NCBI RefSeq assembly: GCF_000346615.1
Contig: NZ_ANNU01000028.1
Location: 43,129 to 107,128, forward strand
Length of the DNA stretch: 64,000 nucleotides
Direction: 5' to 3'
From: Nafulsella turpanensis ZLM-10
Lineage (GTDB): Bacteria > Bacteroidota > Bacteroidia > Cytophagales > Cyclobacteriaceae
Shown here: positions 9,094 through 18,659 of the stretch, in pieces
How the letters are laid out: every line of letters starts with the position of its first letter
How positions within the stretch are numbered: position 1 is the stretch's first letter
Notes under the pieces: model-generated
What the model was told of the DNA's origin: nothing
What the model saw: only the letters and a program-made list of their open reading frames with translations
Database searches by the model: none
Program-made: the position numbers and the translations under genes

Positions 9094-9576
9094 TTATTTA
9101 TAAAGGCTTAAAGGTTCTACATAAACAGTCAGCGATTCCACTTTGGCAACGCGCACTTCCATTTCATTTTCCAGGTATTGGCCAAAAGTCCGGACTTCAT
9201 ATATTTTATCCCCAAAGGCTGCTTTACCCTGCGGACGAAGCTCGGAAACAGTTTTTCCTGTCATACCTACTTTTAACTGATGCTCAATCTCTTCATTAAA
9301 GCGGCTTTTATTGGTAGATTCCAGGGAAAAACGCCCCCAGGTATCATGCTGTAAGCCGTACCAGATAGCACCTAAGGCCACAACAAAGCTAAAACCCATG
9401 AGCCAGTAACCCACGGTTTCACCAAAACTGGTAAAGCCCATATAAACACCTGCTCCCGCCAGCAAAAGCCCTAAAATCCCCACGAAGGTCATACCGGGAA
9501 CAATAATAATCTCCGCGATAATTAAGCCTACGCCAAACAGGATGAGAAAAATAACAATAATCCACTCCAGCACCAT
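9094..9576 (-). CDS. NfeD family membrane protein
   Basis: A short NfeD protein of 160 residues with three or four membrane segments in the first half (about residues 4-88) and a C-terminal OB-fold region (about 105-158, including [26 protein letters not shown] shortened here to its first part [15 protein letters not shown]). It lacks the ClpP-like protease domain of long NfeD forms. It is the first gene of a two-gene unit with floA; short NfeD proteins are known partners of FloA in membrane microdomains. Confidence 0.9.
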   Translation of the reverse strand: MVLEWIIVIFLILFGVGLIIAEIIIVPGMTFVGILGLLLAGAGVYMGFTSFGETVGYWLMGFSFVVALGAIWYGLQHDTWGRFSLESTNKSRFNEEIEHQLKVGMTGKTVSELRPQGKAAFGDKIYEVRTFGQYLENEMEVRVAKVESLTVYVEPLSLYK

Positions 9577-9643
9577 TACGAAAGCTTGTTTTGTTGCACT
9601 AAATCTACAAATTAATTCCTTATTTTCTATAAGGCATAAAAAA

Positions 9644-9665
9644 AGCCCTGCGCACAGGCAGGGCT
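9644..9665 (-). terminator. proS intrinsic terminator
   Basis: On the minus strand a perfect 8-bp GC-rich stem (AGCCCTGC with GCAGGGCT, 6-base loop) is followed by a run of T, a classical terminator, 17 bases after the proS stop. Confidence 0.88.
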
Positions 9666-9681
9666 CCCGGAGAACTTATGT

Positions 9682-11160
9682 TTAATAGGCTCTTGCAAAT
9701 ACCACCCGCCTGTTGGAGGGCTTACCAGTGAGGATACATTTTCCTTCCTCTTCCTCTGCTCCCAGCGGTATACAGCGAATGGTCGCTTTAGTTTCTTCCT
9801 TGATACGTGCTTCGGTTTCGGCTGTACCATCCCAATGGGCAAGGATAAAGCCTCCTTTATCGTCCAGCAGTTGCTTGAAGGTATCGTAATCGTCTGCTTT
9901 ATGGGTACTGTCCTTGCGGAACTGGTAAGCTTTATTGTATATACCTTCCTGGATTTCCTTCAGCAGTTCTTTTACTCTTTTAGGCAGGGAATCATCGGCC
10001 GGAACCGTTTCTTTGGTACCATTGTCGCGGCGGGCCAGCTCCAGGGTCCCATTCTCCATGTCTTTAGGGCCTAAAGCAATCCGAAGCGGCACTCCTTTCT
10101 GCTCCCATTCGGCAAACTTAAAACCAGGCTTATGGGTATCGCGGTCGTCGAATTTAACACTGATACCCAAATCTTCGAGCGCTTCCTTTATACTATGCGC
10201 CTTTTCGCTGATTTGCGCCAGCTGCTCATCGCTCCGGTAAATAGGCACAATTACTACCTGAATAGGAGCAAGCTTTGGCGGCAGCACCAGCCCCTGGTCG
10301 TCGGAGTGCGCCATAATAAGCGCACCAATGAGGCGGGTACTTACACCCCAGGAGGTTCCCCATACATATTCAAGCCCGCCTTCTTTGGTGGCATATTTCA
10401 CATCAAAGGCTTCAGCAAAATTCTGCCCCAGATAGTGTGAGGTTCCGGCCTGAAGGGCCTTACCATCCTGCATCAGGGCTTCTATACAATAGGTATCGAC
10501 AGCGCCGGCAAAACGTTCGCTTTCTGTTTTAAGTCCTCTGATAACAGGTACCCCCATCCAGTTTTCGGCGAAGTCGGCATATACATTCATTATTTTCACG
10601 GTTTCCTCCACCGCTTCCTGTGAGGTGGCATGAGCCGTATGCCCTTCCTGCCAGAGGAATTCAGCCGTACGAAGAAAGAGCCTCGTACGCATTTCCCAGC
10701 GCACCACGTTTGCCCACTGGTTTATCAGCAGCGGAAGGTCGCGGTAAGACTGAATCCAGTTTTTGTAGGTATTCCAGATAACCGTTTCGGAGGTAGGGCG
10801 AACAATCAATTCTTCCTCCAGCTTTGCATCCGGATCGACAATCACTCCGCTGCCATCTTCTGCATTCTTCAGGCGGTAATGGGTAACCACCGCACACTCC
10901 TTGGCAAAGCCCTCGATATGGCTGGCCTCACGGCTCAGGTAGGATTTAGGGATGAACAAGGGAAAGTAAGCATTCGAATGTCCTGTATCTTTAAACATTT
11001 TATCGAGCTGCTGCTGCATCTTCTCCCAGATAGCATAGCCGTAAGGCTTAATGACCATACAGCCCCGCACCGGAGAGTTTTCAGCTAAATCGGCTCGTTT
11101 TACCAGCTCATTGTACCACAGGGAATAATCTTCGCTTCTTTTTGGTAAACCTTTGCTCAT
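9682..11160 (-). CDS. proS: Prolyl-tRNA synthetase, archaeal/eukaryote type
   Basis: This class II enzyme attaches proline to tRNA-Pro. At 492 residues it is the short form without the bacterial editing insertion. Visible motifs are RPTSE (121-125), motif 2 around [20 protein letters not shown] (154-173) and motif 3 in [19 protein letters not shown] (about 252-270). The C terminus ends in ...FARAY, the terminal Tyr typical of this type, after a region with Cys ([17 protein letters not shown]). Bacteroidota normally have this type. It is transcribed alone with its own terminator. Confidence 0.96.
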   Translation of the reverse strand: MSKGLPKRSEDYSLWYNELVKRADLAENSPVRGCMVIKPYGYAIWEKMQQQLDKMFKDTGHSNAYFPLFIPKSYLSREASHIEGFAKECAVVTHYRLKNAEDGSGVIVDPDAKLEEELIVRPTSETVIWNTYKNWIQSYRDLPLLINQWANVVRWEMRTRLFLRTAEFLWQEGHTAHATSQEAVEETVKIMNVYADFAENWMGVPVIRGLKTESERFAGAVDTYCIEALMQDGKALQAGTSHYLGQNFAEAFDVKYATKEGGLEYVWGTSWGVSTRLIGALIMAHSDDQGLVLPPKLAPIQVVIVPIYRSDEQLAQISEKAHSIKEALEDLGISVKFDDRDTHKPGFKFAEWEQKGVPLRIALGPKDMENGTLELARRDNGTKETVPADDSLPKRVKELLKEIQEGIYNKAYQFRKDSTHKADDYDTFKQLLDDKGGFILAHWDGTAETEARIKEETKATIRCIPLGAEEEEGKCILTGKPSNRRVVFARAY

Positions 11161-11309
11161 TTTGTTATAGTTGGTATGATTATTGTATTAATTCTCATGA
11201 TATCAGATATCAAATATAGGTTTTTCGAGAGAAAAAAACTTATTTTTAGCTGTGTCACGTTAAATAATATATGTATATTTTTACTACTGAACTGAAAGGC
11301 AGATAGATT

Positions 11310-12785
11310 ATGAAAGCGATAACCCATACCCTCACTTTTACACTTGTCCTGGCGCTCCTGGCAAGTTGCAGCACCAGCCAGACGGCCAGTCGGGTGGAGT
11401 ACGATGATATGTACTTTACGGCGGCAGACCGGCAGATGGCGATAGAAATAGCCAACGAACGGAAAGAAGCACGCCTTAAGGCCATCGCCGAGCAGGAAAA
11501 AGCCAGAGCTGAGAGAAGTGCCATTTATAATGGACAGGATCCCGCCTCTGCCCGCCAGACAAATCCCGATGCCGCCGACGATTATTATGCAGAGGATGAA
11601 TATGATTCAGAAGCTTATTACGAGGATGAATATTATGAGGAAGAGGGATACGAAGATGAGTATTATGAAGAGGATGCTGCTCCCCGCATTTATAACAACT
11701 ACTACTATAGCGGAAGCAACTTCTATGATCCATGGATGATGTACGATCCATACTGGAGCCGTCCATGGGACAGCCGTTTTTCGATTTCTTTCGGTTTCAA
11801 CTATGGGTTTGGCAGCTTTTATGATCCTTTCTTTTACGATCCTTTTTATTACAACCCTTATTCATACACCTCTTACTGGAATCGCCCCTGGGGATTTGAC
11901 AGCTGGGGTTATCATAACTCCTATGCCTATGGGTACAGAAACGGCTTTTACGATGGGTTTTACGGCAGAAGAGGCTACTGGGGCTCTTATTACCCGAATA
12001 CAGTGGTGGTAGTAGGCGAAGGTCGTAACAGTAATGTTAATTATGGCCCCCGCAACGTTCGCTCTGCCAGCCGTGAGTTAGGAGTAGGCCAGCGTGGTGC
12101 GGTAGCCGAAAGGGTAAATATTACCCGCAGTGGGGCTCGCATGGATGCCGACAATCTTCGCACTCGAACCCGGACCCGAAGCGACGAAAACAGAAACTAC
12201 AGAACTGACAGGGACAACCGCAGAGTTTCGCCAGACGAACGCAGAAGCCGCCAGAATGATGAAAGCTGGAGAAACCATGAACGCAATACACGCAGAAGTG
12301 CGCCGGAACGGAATACCCGCACACGGGAGCGTCGCGAAACGCCTACTTACGAAAGAAGCAGGAGCCGCGACAACAATTCCCGCTCCAATGAGCGCCGCCG
12401 CGACTATGATTATAACAGAAGAGAGCGTAGCAATGAGCGCAGTACTCCAAGCCGCTCACGCGATAATTCTCCCTCTTATGAGCGGCGCAGCAATGACAAT
12501 GACAATAATACCCGCTCACGCCGAAGAGATGATAACAGGCAGAGCAGCATAGAACAACCCAGCTATAATAGCAGCAGGGATAACAATTCATACCGCGAGC
12601 GGAATACCTATTCCGCTCCGGCCCCTTCTACGGCTACGCCCAGGAGAAGCCGCTCTTATAGCATTCCGGCCCCGGCACAGCGAAGCTACAGTGCCCCAAG
12701 CCATCGCAGCTCTTCGTCCAGCGACGATAGCGATACCCGCAGCAATAGCAATAACACAAGAAGTAGAAGCAGGGGAGGTAATTAG
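11310..12785 (+). CDS. Low-complexity lipoprotein (acidic, aromatic, Arg-rich blocks)
   Basis: I do not recognise a named family. A type II signal peptide ends in LASC (lipidated Cys20), so this 491-residue protein is a lipoprotein. After a short helix-prone segment (30-70) come three blocks: an acidic Asp/Glu/Tyr block (about 90-122), an aromatic block of Tyr, Phe, Trp, Gly and Pro with repeats such as FYDPF (about 128-229), and a long Arg/Ser/Asn/Asp-rich block (about 250-491, e.g. SRSRDNNSRSNERRRDYD). The blocks are real coding sequence: the frame is open throughout and ends in a terminator hairpin. Location on outer or inner membrane is not determined. Low complexity makes database matches unreliable. 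Confidence 0.85.
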   Translation: MKAITHTLTFTLVLALLASCSTSQTASRVEYDDMYFTAADRQMAIEIANERKEARLKAIAEQEKARAERSAIYNGQDPASARQTNPDAADDYYAEDEYDSEAYYEDEYYEEEGYEDEYYEEDAAPRIYNNYYYSGSNFYDPWMMYDPYWSRPWDSRFSISFGFNYGFGSFYDPFFYDPFYYNPYSYTSYWNRPWGFDSWGYHNSYAYGYRNGFYDGFYGRRGYWGSYYPNTVVVVGEGRNSNVNYGPRNVRSASRELGVGQRGAVAERVNITRSGARMDADNLRTRTRTRSDENRNYRTDRDNRRVSPDERRSRQNDESWRNHERNTRRSAPERNTRTRERRETPTYERSRSRDNNSRSNERRRDYDYNRRERSNERSTPSRSRDNSPSYERRSNDNDNNTRSRRRDDNRQSSIEQPSYNSSRDNNSYRERNTYSAPAPSTATPRRSRSYSIPAPAQRSYSAPSHRSSSSSDDSDTRSNSNNTRSRSRGGN

Positions 12786-12797
12786 AAAAGGCCTCCC
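12772..12797 (+). terminator. Terminator overlapping the lipoprotein stop codon
   Basis: GGGGAGG (12772-12778), inside the last codons, pairs with CCTCCCC (12791-12797), which is followed by TTTTCC. The hairpin contains the TAG stop codon. It would separate this gene from the FadL-like gene that begins 41 bases later. Confidence 0.65.
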
Positions 12798-12837
12798 CTT
12801 TTCCTTCACTTTTTAATCCAACAACTTTTACTTTCTT

Positions 12838-14358
12838 ATGAAAAAAATATTAACACTTATTTTCTTAAGTGCAGTTACCCTTTTGCCCTTGCAGGAGGTT
12901 ATAGCCCAGTCTTTTCGTTATGCAAATGAAGCCCTGCTGTTTAGCCGCACTGGCCTTACAGGCACTGCCCGCATAAGGGCAATGGGAGGCATAGGTGTTG
13001 CCCTCGGCGGAGATATCAGCTCTGCCTACACCAACCCTGCAGGACTTGGATTTTACAATCGCTCAGAATTCTCCCTTTCACCCGGCTTTTTTTCCAGCGC
13101 CAATGATGCAACTTATCTTGGCATGGATACTTATAATTACGATACTGATTTCAACATCAGCAATATAGGCCTGGTACTGGCCGGAGGAAAAAATGATAAT
13201 ACTGAAGGCTGGCTGGGCGGAAACTTTTCATTAAGCTATCAGCAGACAAATAATTTCACTGACCAGTTTAGCTATGAGGGCCAGAATGCCAATAACGGGC
13301 TTATCGATGTACTGGAAGAAAATTATATTAGCGGCGCTCCGGACCTTTTAACAGACCTTGCCTACAGCACTTACCTTGTGGGAGATTATGAAGCGGTAGA
13401 TGAAACCGGAGAACCTTATTCATTTTACACTTTTGTCTATGATCCTACAGAGGATGCCAAATACCTGCAGTCTGAAACCGTAAGCCGTTCAGGAACACAA
13501 AATGAGTTCAACGTTGCCTATGGAGGCAATATTAGTGACCGGTTTTATATAGGGGCAGGATTAGGGTTTACCAGCTTAGATTACCGTCTGGAAAAGAACT
13601 TTACAGAAGAATACCTGCCGGAAGATGATGTTACTTATTTTAATGTATTTGAAGAGCAGATTGTAAGAGGCTCCGGTATTAATGCTTCTCTTGGATTTAT
13701 TGCCCGTGCCCTCCCGGATGTAACACTTGGCGTCACCTATAAAACCCCAACTATCTATTCTCTAGAGGAAGATCGCTTTACTGAACTGACTGTTAATTAC
13801 AATGATCTTTTTATCAGCGATTTTACACCTGAACAGGAGGACGAAGAAGTATACCTTAACGGCGAATCTTACGACTTCCGGGAAGGAGCATTTAATTACA
13901 GGCTCCGCACCCCGGGCAAGCTTGGCTTAGGAGCCGCCTATTTTGTAGGAAAGTCTGGCCTGATTTCGGCTGATGTTGAATTCGTCGACTACAGCAATAA
14001 TCGCCTTACCGATGACGATAACTCTTTAAGAGAAGATAACCAGGCGATACAGGATGATTTTACTTCTGTGGTAAACTTTCGATTAGGGGGTGAATATCGC
14101 TTCGATATTTTCAGACTACGAGCCGGTTATGCTTTACAGGGCGACCCCTACCAGAACAGGGATGGCATGGACAGGTACTCCAACATTCTGACAGGTGGTG
14201 CCGGTTTAAAATTCAGGAATTATTATGTAGACTTTGCCATTGCCCGCGAAACCGGACAGCAATATTATTACCCTTATACACTTGGCAGCGAATCGCCACT
14301 GGTGAATATCGGCAAACGCCAGACAACAGCCATACTTACTGCTGGCTTTACTTTCTAA
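12838..14358 (+). CDS. OmpP1/FadL-like outer membrane protein
   Basis: A 506-residue outer-membrane beta-barrel with a signal peptide (about residues 1-23, ending VIAQS). The N-terminal hatch-like region has the OmpP1/FadL pattern: ARIRAMGGIGVALGGDISSA then YTNPAGLGFYNRSEFSLSPG. Alternating strands follow to the C terminus, which ends in aromatic GFTF as barrel proteins do. The family includes long-chain fatty acid and hydrocarbon transporters, but in Bacteroidota the substrate is generally unknown. Its stop overlaps that of the convergent aroK by four bases. Confidence 0.8.
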   Translation: MKKILTLIFLSAVTLLPLQEVIAQSFRYANEALLFSRTGLTGTARIRAMGGIGVALGGDISSAYTNPAGLGFYNRSEFSLSPGFFSSANDATYLGMDTYNYDTDFNISNIGLVLAGGKNDNTEGWLGGNFSLSYQQTNNFTDQFSYEGQNANNGLIDVLEENYISGAPDLLTDLAYSTYLVGDYEAVDETGEPYSFYTFVYDPTEDAKYLQSETVSRSGTQNEFNVAYGGNISDRFYIGAGLGFTSLDYRLEKNFTEEYLPEDDVTYFNVFEEQIVRGSGINASLGFIARALPDVTLGVTYKTPTIYSLEEDRFTELTVNYNDLFISDFTPEQEDEEVYLNGESYDFREGAFNYRLRTPGKLGLGAAYFVGKSGLISADVEFVDYSNNRLTDDDNSLREDNQAIQDDFTSVVNFRLGGEYRFDIFRLRAGYALQGDPYQNRDGMDRYSNILTGGAGLKFRNYYVDFAIARETGQQYYYPYTLGSESPLVNIGKRQTTAILTAGFTF

Positions 14359-14903
14359 AATTTCTGCTTATGTCGGCCGGCCTGTATTTTCCCGACCAGC
14401 TCCTGCACATCTGCCTGAGCATGGTTATGGAAGTGCAGGTTGGCTTTTTTATAAAAGGGCAGGCGGTAGGCAAACTTTTCTTCCAGGAATATGGCCAGCT
14501 TTTCAGTCTCAGTATATCCCTGCAGCAGGGGACGCTTTTCCGCCCCTTCGGTCAGTAACCTTTCGGCCAGCTCAGGAAAAGAAACCTTCAGGTAAACGCT
14601 TACCGACTGCTTCCGTATCAGCTCCATGTTATCAAAGAAACAGGGCGCTCCACCCCCACTTGCCAGTACAACAGCCTCCGGCCAATCCAGCACCTCCTGC
14701 AAACACTCCCGTTCTACCTTTCTGAAATATTCCTCTCCTTTCTCCCCAAAGATTGCCGGCACACTTTGACCTTCCCTTTCCTCAATTCGACTATCCAGGT
14801 CCAGAAAGGGCAGGTGCAGTTCGCGAGCCAGTATTTTACCTAGCGTGCTCTTCCCACTTCCGGGCATTCCTACTAAAACAATATGTGCAGGCTTTAAGGT
14901 CAA
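14355..14903 (-). CDS. aroK: Shikimate kinase
   Basis: This enzyme phosphorylates shikimate with ATP in chorismate synthesis. The 182-residue length is normal. The Walker A loop is GMPGSGKST (residues 12-20), the shikimate-binding LDLDSRIEE follows at about 35, and the GGGAP motif lies near residue 85. It is the last gene of a minus-strand run and lies 86 bases after the permease gene; its 3' end overlaps the convergent FadL-like gene by four bases. Confidence 0.94.
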   Translation of the reverse strand: MTLKPAHIVLVGMPGSGKSTLGKILARELHLPFLDLDSRIEEREGQSVPAIFGEKGEEYFRKVERECLQEVLDWPEAVVLASGGGAPCFFDNMELIRKQSVSVYLKVSFPELAERLLTEGAEKRPLLQGYTETEKLAIFLEEKFAYRLPFYKKANLHFHNHAQADVQELVGKIQAGRHKQKF

Positions 14904-14989
14904 GGCTTTAATCTTGTTTTTGGTTGTGAATTGACGTTACTGTAGTTCGTGCCTTAATAAGGCATGGTGATGAAATACCTCTCTCCCTC

Positions 14990-16048
14990 TCAGCTTAAAT
15001 GAACGCGTGGGTCGAGCAAGGCATAAAAGATGTCTACTACAATATTTACCAGTACGAAAATTAAGGCAATAAAAAGAGTTGCACCCATTACCACCGGAAA
15101 ATCCAGACTTTGCACCGCCTTTAAGGTTACAAAACCCAAACCCTTCCAGTCGAAGATGTACTCCACAAAAAAGGCACCGGCCATAAGAGATGCCAGCCAG
15201 CCGGAAACGGCCGTTACTACCGGGTTAAGTGCATTTTTGAGTGCATGCTTTACAATTACCTTGTAATACTGCAGCCCTTTTGCACGGGCGGTACGGATGT
15301 AATCCTGCGAAAGCACCTCTAACATGGAGCTACGGGTTAGCTGGGTAATGATAGACAGCGGGCGCAGCCCTAAAGTAAAGGCCGGTAAAATAAGGTTCTC
15401 GATATGGAGCGTTCTGCCATAAATCGGGTGGTTTACCCATAACTGGCCTGTAAGATTAAGCCCGGTATAGTCGCTCAGGTAATATCCAAAAACCATGGCA
15501 ATAATAATAGCCGATACAAAAGAGGGAATGGAAATACCCAAAACGGAAATAATCACCAGAAAATGGTCCCAGAAAGTGTTCTGGCTCAAGGCAGCCAGCA
15601 TCCCGAAAATTACCCCGAAAAAAGTAGCAAATACCATGGCCGCAAGTGCCAGCCAGAGCGTCGCCTCCAGGTTATCCAGGAGTATCTCCCCAACCTTTTT
15701 ATTAGTCTGGAAGGAGCGCCGCAGGTATGGACCTTTCAGCACCAGCACCTCATCTTCTCCAAGCGAAAGCAGGGGAATATAGCTGTACTTTTCCTGCTCC
15801 TCTGCCGTATCTTCATGAATACTCAGCGGCGACAAATCCTTCAGGTAAAGGTAAAACTGAACCGCCAGGGGCTGATCCAGGCCCAGTTCCTTCTCAATGG
15901 CCTGCCGTGTGGCCACATCGGTCCGCTGGCCGGCCATCATGGCTACCGGGTCGCCCGGCAGGGCATGAAATAGAAAAAACACCACCCCCACTACTCCCAG
16001 TAAAACCAGGAAGCCATATCCTAAACGCTTCGCAATAAATCTGAGCAT
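14990..16048 (-). CDS. DppB/OppB-type ABC transporter permease
   Basis: A 352-residue inner-membrane permease of the peptide/nickel type. The N terminus MLRFIAKRLGYGFLVLLGVV and LFHALPGDP are characteristic, and the cytoplasmic EAA loop is seen in DYIRTARAKGLQYYKVIVKH (about 247-266) before the last helices. A longer periplasmic segment (about 60-118) follows the first helix. It overlaps no ATPase, second permease or binding protein gene in this window, so its partners must be elsewhere. It is one base downstream of the BT_3928-like gene, suggesting co-transcription. Confidence 0.9.
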   Translation of the reverse strand: MLRFIAKRLGYGFLVLLGVVGVVFFLFHALPGDPVAMMAGQRTDVATRQAIEKELGLDQPLAVQFYLYLKDLSPLSIHEDTAEEQEKYSYIPLLSLGEDEVLVLKGPYLRRSFQTNKKVGEILLDNLEATLWLALAAMVFATFFGVIFGMLAALSQNTFWDHFLVIISVLGISIPSFVSAIIIAMVFGYYLSDYTGLNLTGQLWVNHPIYGRTLHIENLILPAFTLGLRPLSIITQLTRSSMLEVLSQDYIRTARAKGLQYYKVIVKHALKNALNPVVTAVSGWLASLMAGAFFVEYIFDWKGLGFVTLKAVQSLDFPVVMGATLFIALIFVLVNIVVDIFYALLDPRVHLS

Positions 16049-16049
16049 A

Positions 16050-17156
16050 CTACTGGAGGAGTTCTTTCACTTCGGCCGCTTCCGGCACATCATTATAATG
16101 CCATTTCTTTACCACCACCCCATCTTTCAGCAGTATTAAGCCGGGATTGGAGCGAATCATGGTTTTTAGCAGGGTGGCATCGGCCAGGTAATACGGAAGC
16201 GCCAGCTGCTGTTCGTGCCGAAAGGCATCAAAAGAGGCCGCCCCGGAAGAGGTCAGCACCAGGCTCTCTGCACTTCCCTCTAACTGCTGGGTCAGCTGCT
16301 TTATATCGGCCATGGGTTCTGTTTCGGCTTTATCAACAGCATGCACAATTACCAGCAGCTTGTTACCCTTTAACAGCTCGGCTGTATAATCACCCTCCTC
16401 ATTCCAGGCCGAGAAATCATTAATTACCGGCTGTGCCTCCGGGTTCTGAAGCTTTATGGCTTTGTACTCATAACCTTCGGTTGCCTCAGGGTATTTTTCG
16501 AACTCATACTCCTTTCCGTCCTTCACCATAATATAAGTATAGCGGTAAGGCTCGCTTGGCTGCATCAGCTCTCCAATATTGTTTCCTTCTTTGTACGTCC
16601 GGAAATCGATAAATGGCAGGTGGGCGATTGCATACCAGCCAATAACTGTGCAAAGAATGGCGGTAACTACAACGGCAATAGTAGCTGCCGAAAGCCCCTT
16701 TTTCTCCCCTTCAGGTTTTTCCAGCCTGTTCCGGTAAAAGAAGAGCACACCAATCATGATCAGCAGCACAATATCCTTGGTAAAGCTTTGCCATGGAGTT
16801 AGTTTTAGCGCATCGCCAAAACAGCCACAGTCAGTTACTTTATTGAAGTAGGCAGAGAAGAAAGTAAGGAAGGTGAAGAAGACAATCATGAGCAGCAGCA
16901 CAGTGGTGGTCAGCTTCATTTTAAACCGCACCAGCAGCGCCACACCCAGCACAACCTCTAACACACTCAAAAAGACTGAAAGGATAAGAGCATATGGCAC
17001 CAGCATCAGGAATGCATCGGAGAAGTCCGAGGCGAATACCTGAAAATATTCTTCGAGCTTTATTTGCGTCCCAACCGGATCGTTCACCTTTATCAGGCCG
17101 GAAATAATAAATAATATCCCTACCAGATAGCGAAAAAGGTGCAGTACTTTATTCAT
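16050..17156 (-). CDS. BT_3928 family DoxX/MauE-type membrane protein
   Basis: A 368-residue Bacteroidota protein. The N-terminal part (about 1-145) has four membrane helices of DoxX/MauE type with the conserved TDCGCFGDALKLTPWQS, and another helix lies near 160-180. The C-terminal domain (about 255-368) resembles a thioredoxin fold (GNKLLVIVHAVDKAE, NPGLILLKDGVVVKKW) but lacks a CXXC pair. A redox or methylation-related role is possible from the DoxX/MauE relation; none is proven. It overlaps the DUF1599 gene by eight bases, a pairing seen across the phylum. Confidence 0.88.
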   Translation of the reverse strand: MNKVLHLFRYLVGILFIISGLIKVNDPVGTQIKLEEYFQVFASDFSDAFLMLVPYALILSVFLSVLEVVLGVALLVRFKMKLTTTVLLLMIVFFTFLTFFSAYFNKVTDCGCFGDALKLTPWQSFTKDIVLLIMIGVLFFYRNRLEKPEGEKKGLSAATIAVVVTAILCTVIGWYAIAHLPFIDFRTYKEGNNIGELMQPSEPYRYTYIMVKDGKEYEFEKYPEATEGYEYKAIKLQNPEAQPVINDFSAWNEEGDYTAELLKGNKLLVIVHAVDKAETEPMADIKQLTQQLEGSAESLVLTSSGAASFDAFRHEQQLALPYYLADATLLKTMIRSNPGLILLKDGVVVKKWHYNDVPEAAEVKELLQ

Positions 17157-17700
17157 GATGATTGAAGTTTAGAAGGATAAGGGCAAAAACAGCATAATTG
17201 AGCATATCCTGGTAATTCGCCTGCACTCCTTCTGAGATTAGCGTACGACCCTGATTATCCTCTATCTGTTTTACCCGCAGCAGCTTCATTAAAATAATAT
17301 CGGTAATAGAGCTTACGCGCATGTTACGCCAGGCTTCGGCATAATCGTGGTTTTTATTACTCAGCAGCTCAATGGTTTGCTTTACCCACTTATCGTAAAG
17401 GGGTTCCAGCTCCTCATACTCCATTTCCAGTTGCTCGTTTGCCGGCAACTCCTGCTGTATAAGGGCCATAATGCAGTAGTTTATAATGCCAACAAATTCC
17501 CCTGGTATATCATCGGCCACTTTTTGGGTGCCCTTTTCCTGAATAGAGCGAATGCGTTGTGCTTTAATATAAATCTGGTCGGTGATGGAGGGCAGCCGAA
17601 GAATTCGCCAGGCGGTACCATAATCCTGTGTTTTCTTTTTAAAGATGGCTTTACAAGCCTCTATAACTTCTTTATATTCGCTGATGGTTTTTTCTACCAA
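17149..17700 (-). CDS. DUF1599 domain protein
   Basis: A 183-residue protein with two similar DUF1599 halves: each contains a K-x-x-D-Y/H-x-x-A/T-W-R motif (KKTQDYGTAWRILR at about 22-35 and NKNHDYAEAWRNMR near 113-126), each followed by S.TD.I..K..R. DUF1599 has been proposed to be a nucleotide-modification-associated domain, without a known reaction. No signal peptide or membrane segment, so cytoplasmic. First gene of the minus-strand run that includes BT_3928 and the permease; it diverges from folP. Confidence 0.88.
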   Translation of the reverse strand: MVEKTISEYKEVIEACKAIFKKKTQDYGTAWRILRLPSITDQIYIKAQRIRSIQEKGTQKVADDIPGEFVGIINYCIMALIQQELPANEQLEMEYEELEPLYDKWVKQTIELLSNKNHDYAEAWRNMRVSSITDIILMKLLRVKQIEDNQGRTLISEGVQANYQDMLNYAVFALILLNFNHHE

Positions 17701-17795
17701 GGTATTAAATGGTTAATGATTGGCGACTTATAGCTGGAAAGCAACATTTCTTCACAGCCTCACGTCTTCCTTCTCAAGTCTTTAAATCTGAAATT

Positions 17796-18659
17796 TTGAA
17801 AGCGAAAGATACAGGATTTTCAATAAAAAAAACACTCAATCTGGCCGGAAATCTACTCGACCTGTCGCAGCCCCGGGTAATGGGGATACTCAACATAACC
17901 CCTGATTCTTTTTATGAAAACAGCCGGAAACAGAGTGAAAAGAGCATTTTATTACAGACGGAAAAGATGCTGCAGGAAGGCGCAGACATTATTGATATAG
18001 GAGCCTACTCCAGCAGGCCTGGTGCAGCTGACATCTCCGCGGAAGAAGAGTGGAGCAGGCTACAGCCTGCTATCCGGTCCATTTTACAATACTTCCCCGA
18101 AACTTATCTCTCGGTCGATACCTTTCGTGCCGGTGTGGCTGAAAAAGCAGTAGCAGAAGGAGCCTGCATGGTTAATGATATTAGCGGCGGTGAACTGGAC
18201 CCTGCCATGTTCAAAACAATAGCCCGACTGCAGGTACCTTATATACTGATGCACATGCGGGGAGCACCTCAAAACATGAAGGAATTGAATGGGTACGATG
18301 ACCTGCTGCACGAAATTTATGATTATTTTGCCTTAAAGCTCAACAAATTAAGCGCTTTGGGTGTAAATGATATAGTGATTGACCCCGGCTTTGGTTTCGC
18401 AAAAAACATCGCCCAGAACTATGAACTTCTGCAAAATATGGGCTATTTTAGTGCGCTTGAGGTTCCGGTCCTGGTGGGTATTAGCCGAAAATCAATGATT
18501 TACAAAAAGCTGAACATCAGCCCGGCAGAAGCACTGAACGGCACTACCGTTCTTCATACGATTAGCCTGATGCAGGGCGCCTCTTTGTTACGGGTACACG
18601 ATGTGAAAGAAGCGGTCGAAGCCGTTAAACTGTTTAAACTAACCTTTTCTGCGCATTGA
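17796..18659 (+). CDS. folP: Dihydropteroate synthase
   Basis: This enzyme condenses 7,8-dihydropterin pyrophosphate with p-aminobenzoate in folate synthesis, the sulfonamide target. All family motifs are present: MGILNITPDSF, DIIDIGAYSSRPGA, LSVDTF, VNDISGG, MHMRG, DPGFGFAK and GISRKS. I place the start at TTG 17796, giving 287 residues beginning KAKDTGFSIKKTLNL, the usual family length; an ATG at 17709 would add 29 unrelated residues and run through the divergent promoter region. Its stop overlaps the start of cdaA. Confidence 0.95.
   Translation: MKAKDTGFSIKKTLNLAGNLLDLSQPRVMGILNITPDSFYENSRKQSEKSILLQTEKMLQEGADIIDIGAYSSRPGAADISAEEEWSRLQPAIRSILQYFPETYLSVDTFRAGVAEKAVAEGACMVNDISGGELDPAMFKTIARLQVPYILMHMRGAPQNMKELNGYDDLLHEIYDYFALKLNKLSALGVNDIVIDPGFGFAKNIAQNYELLQNMGYFSALEVPVLVGISRKSMIYKKLNISPAEALNGTTVLHTISLMQGASLLRVHDVKEAVEAVKLFKLTFSAH

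Noticed and set aside
11310..12785. Possible frameshifted or non-coding status for the low-complexity lipoprotein
   Set aside because: The frame is continuous from a proper lipoprotein signal to a stop inside a terminator, with ordered composition blocks, so it is treated as a real gene.
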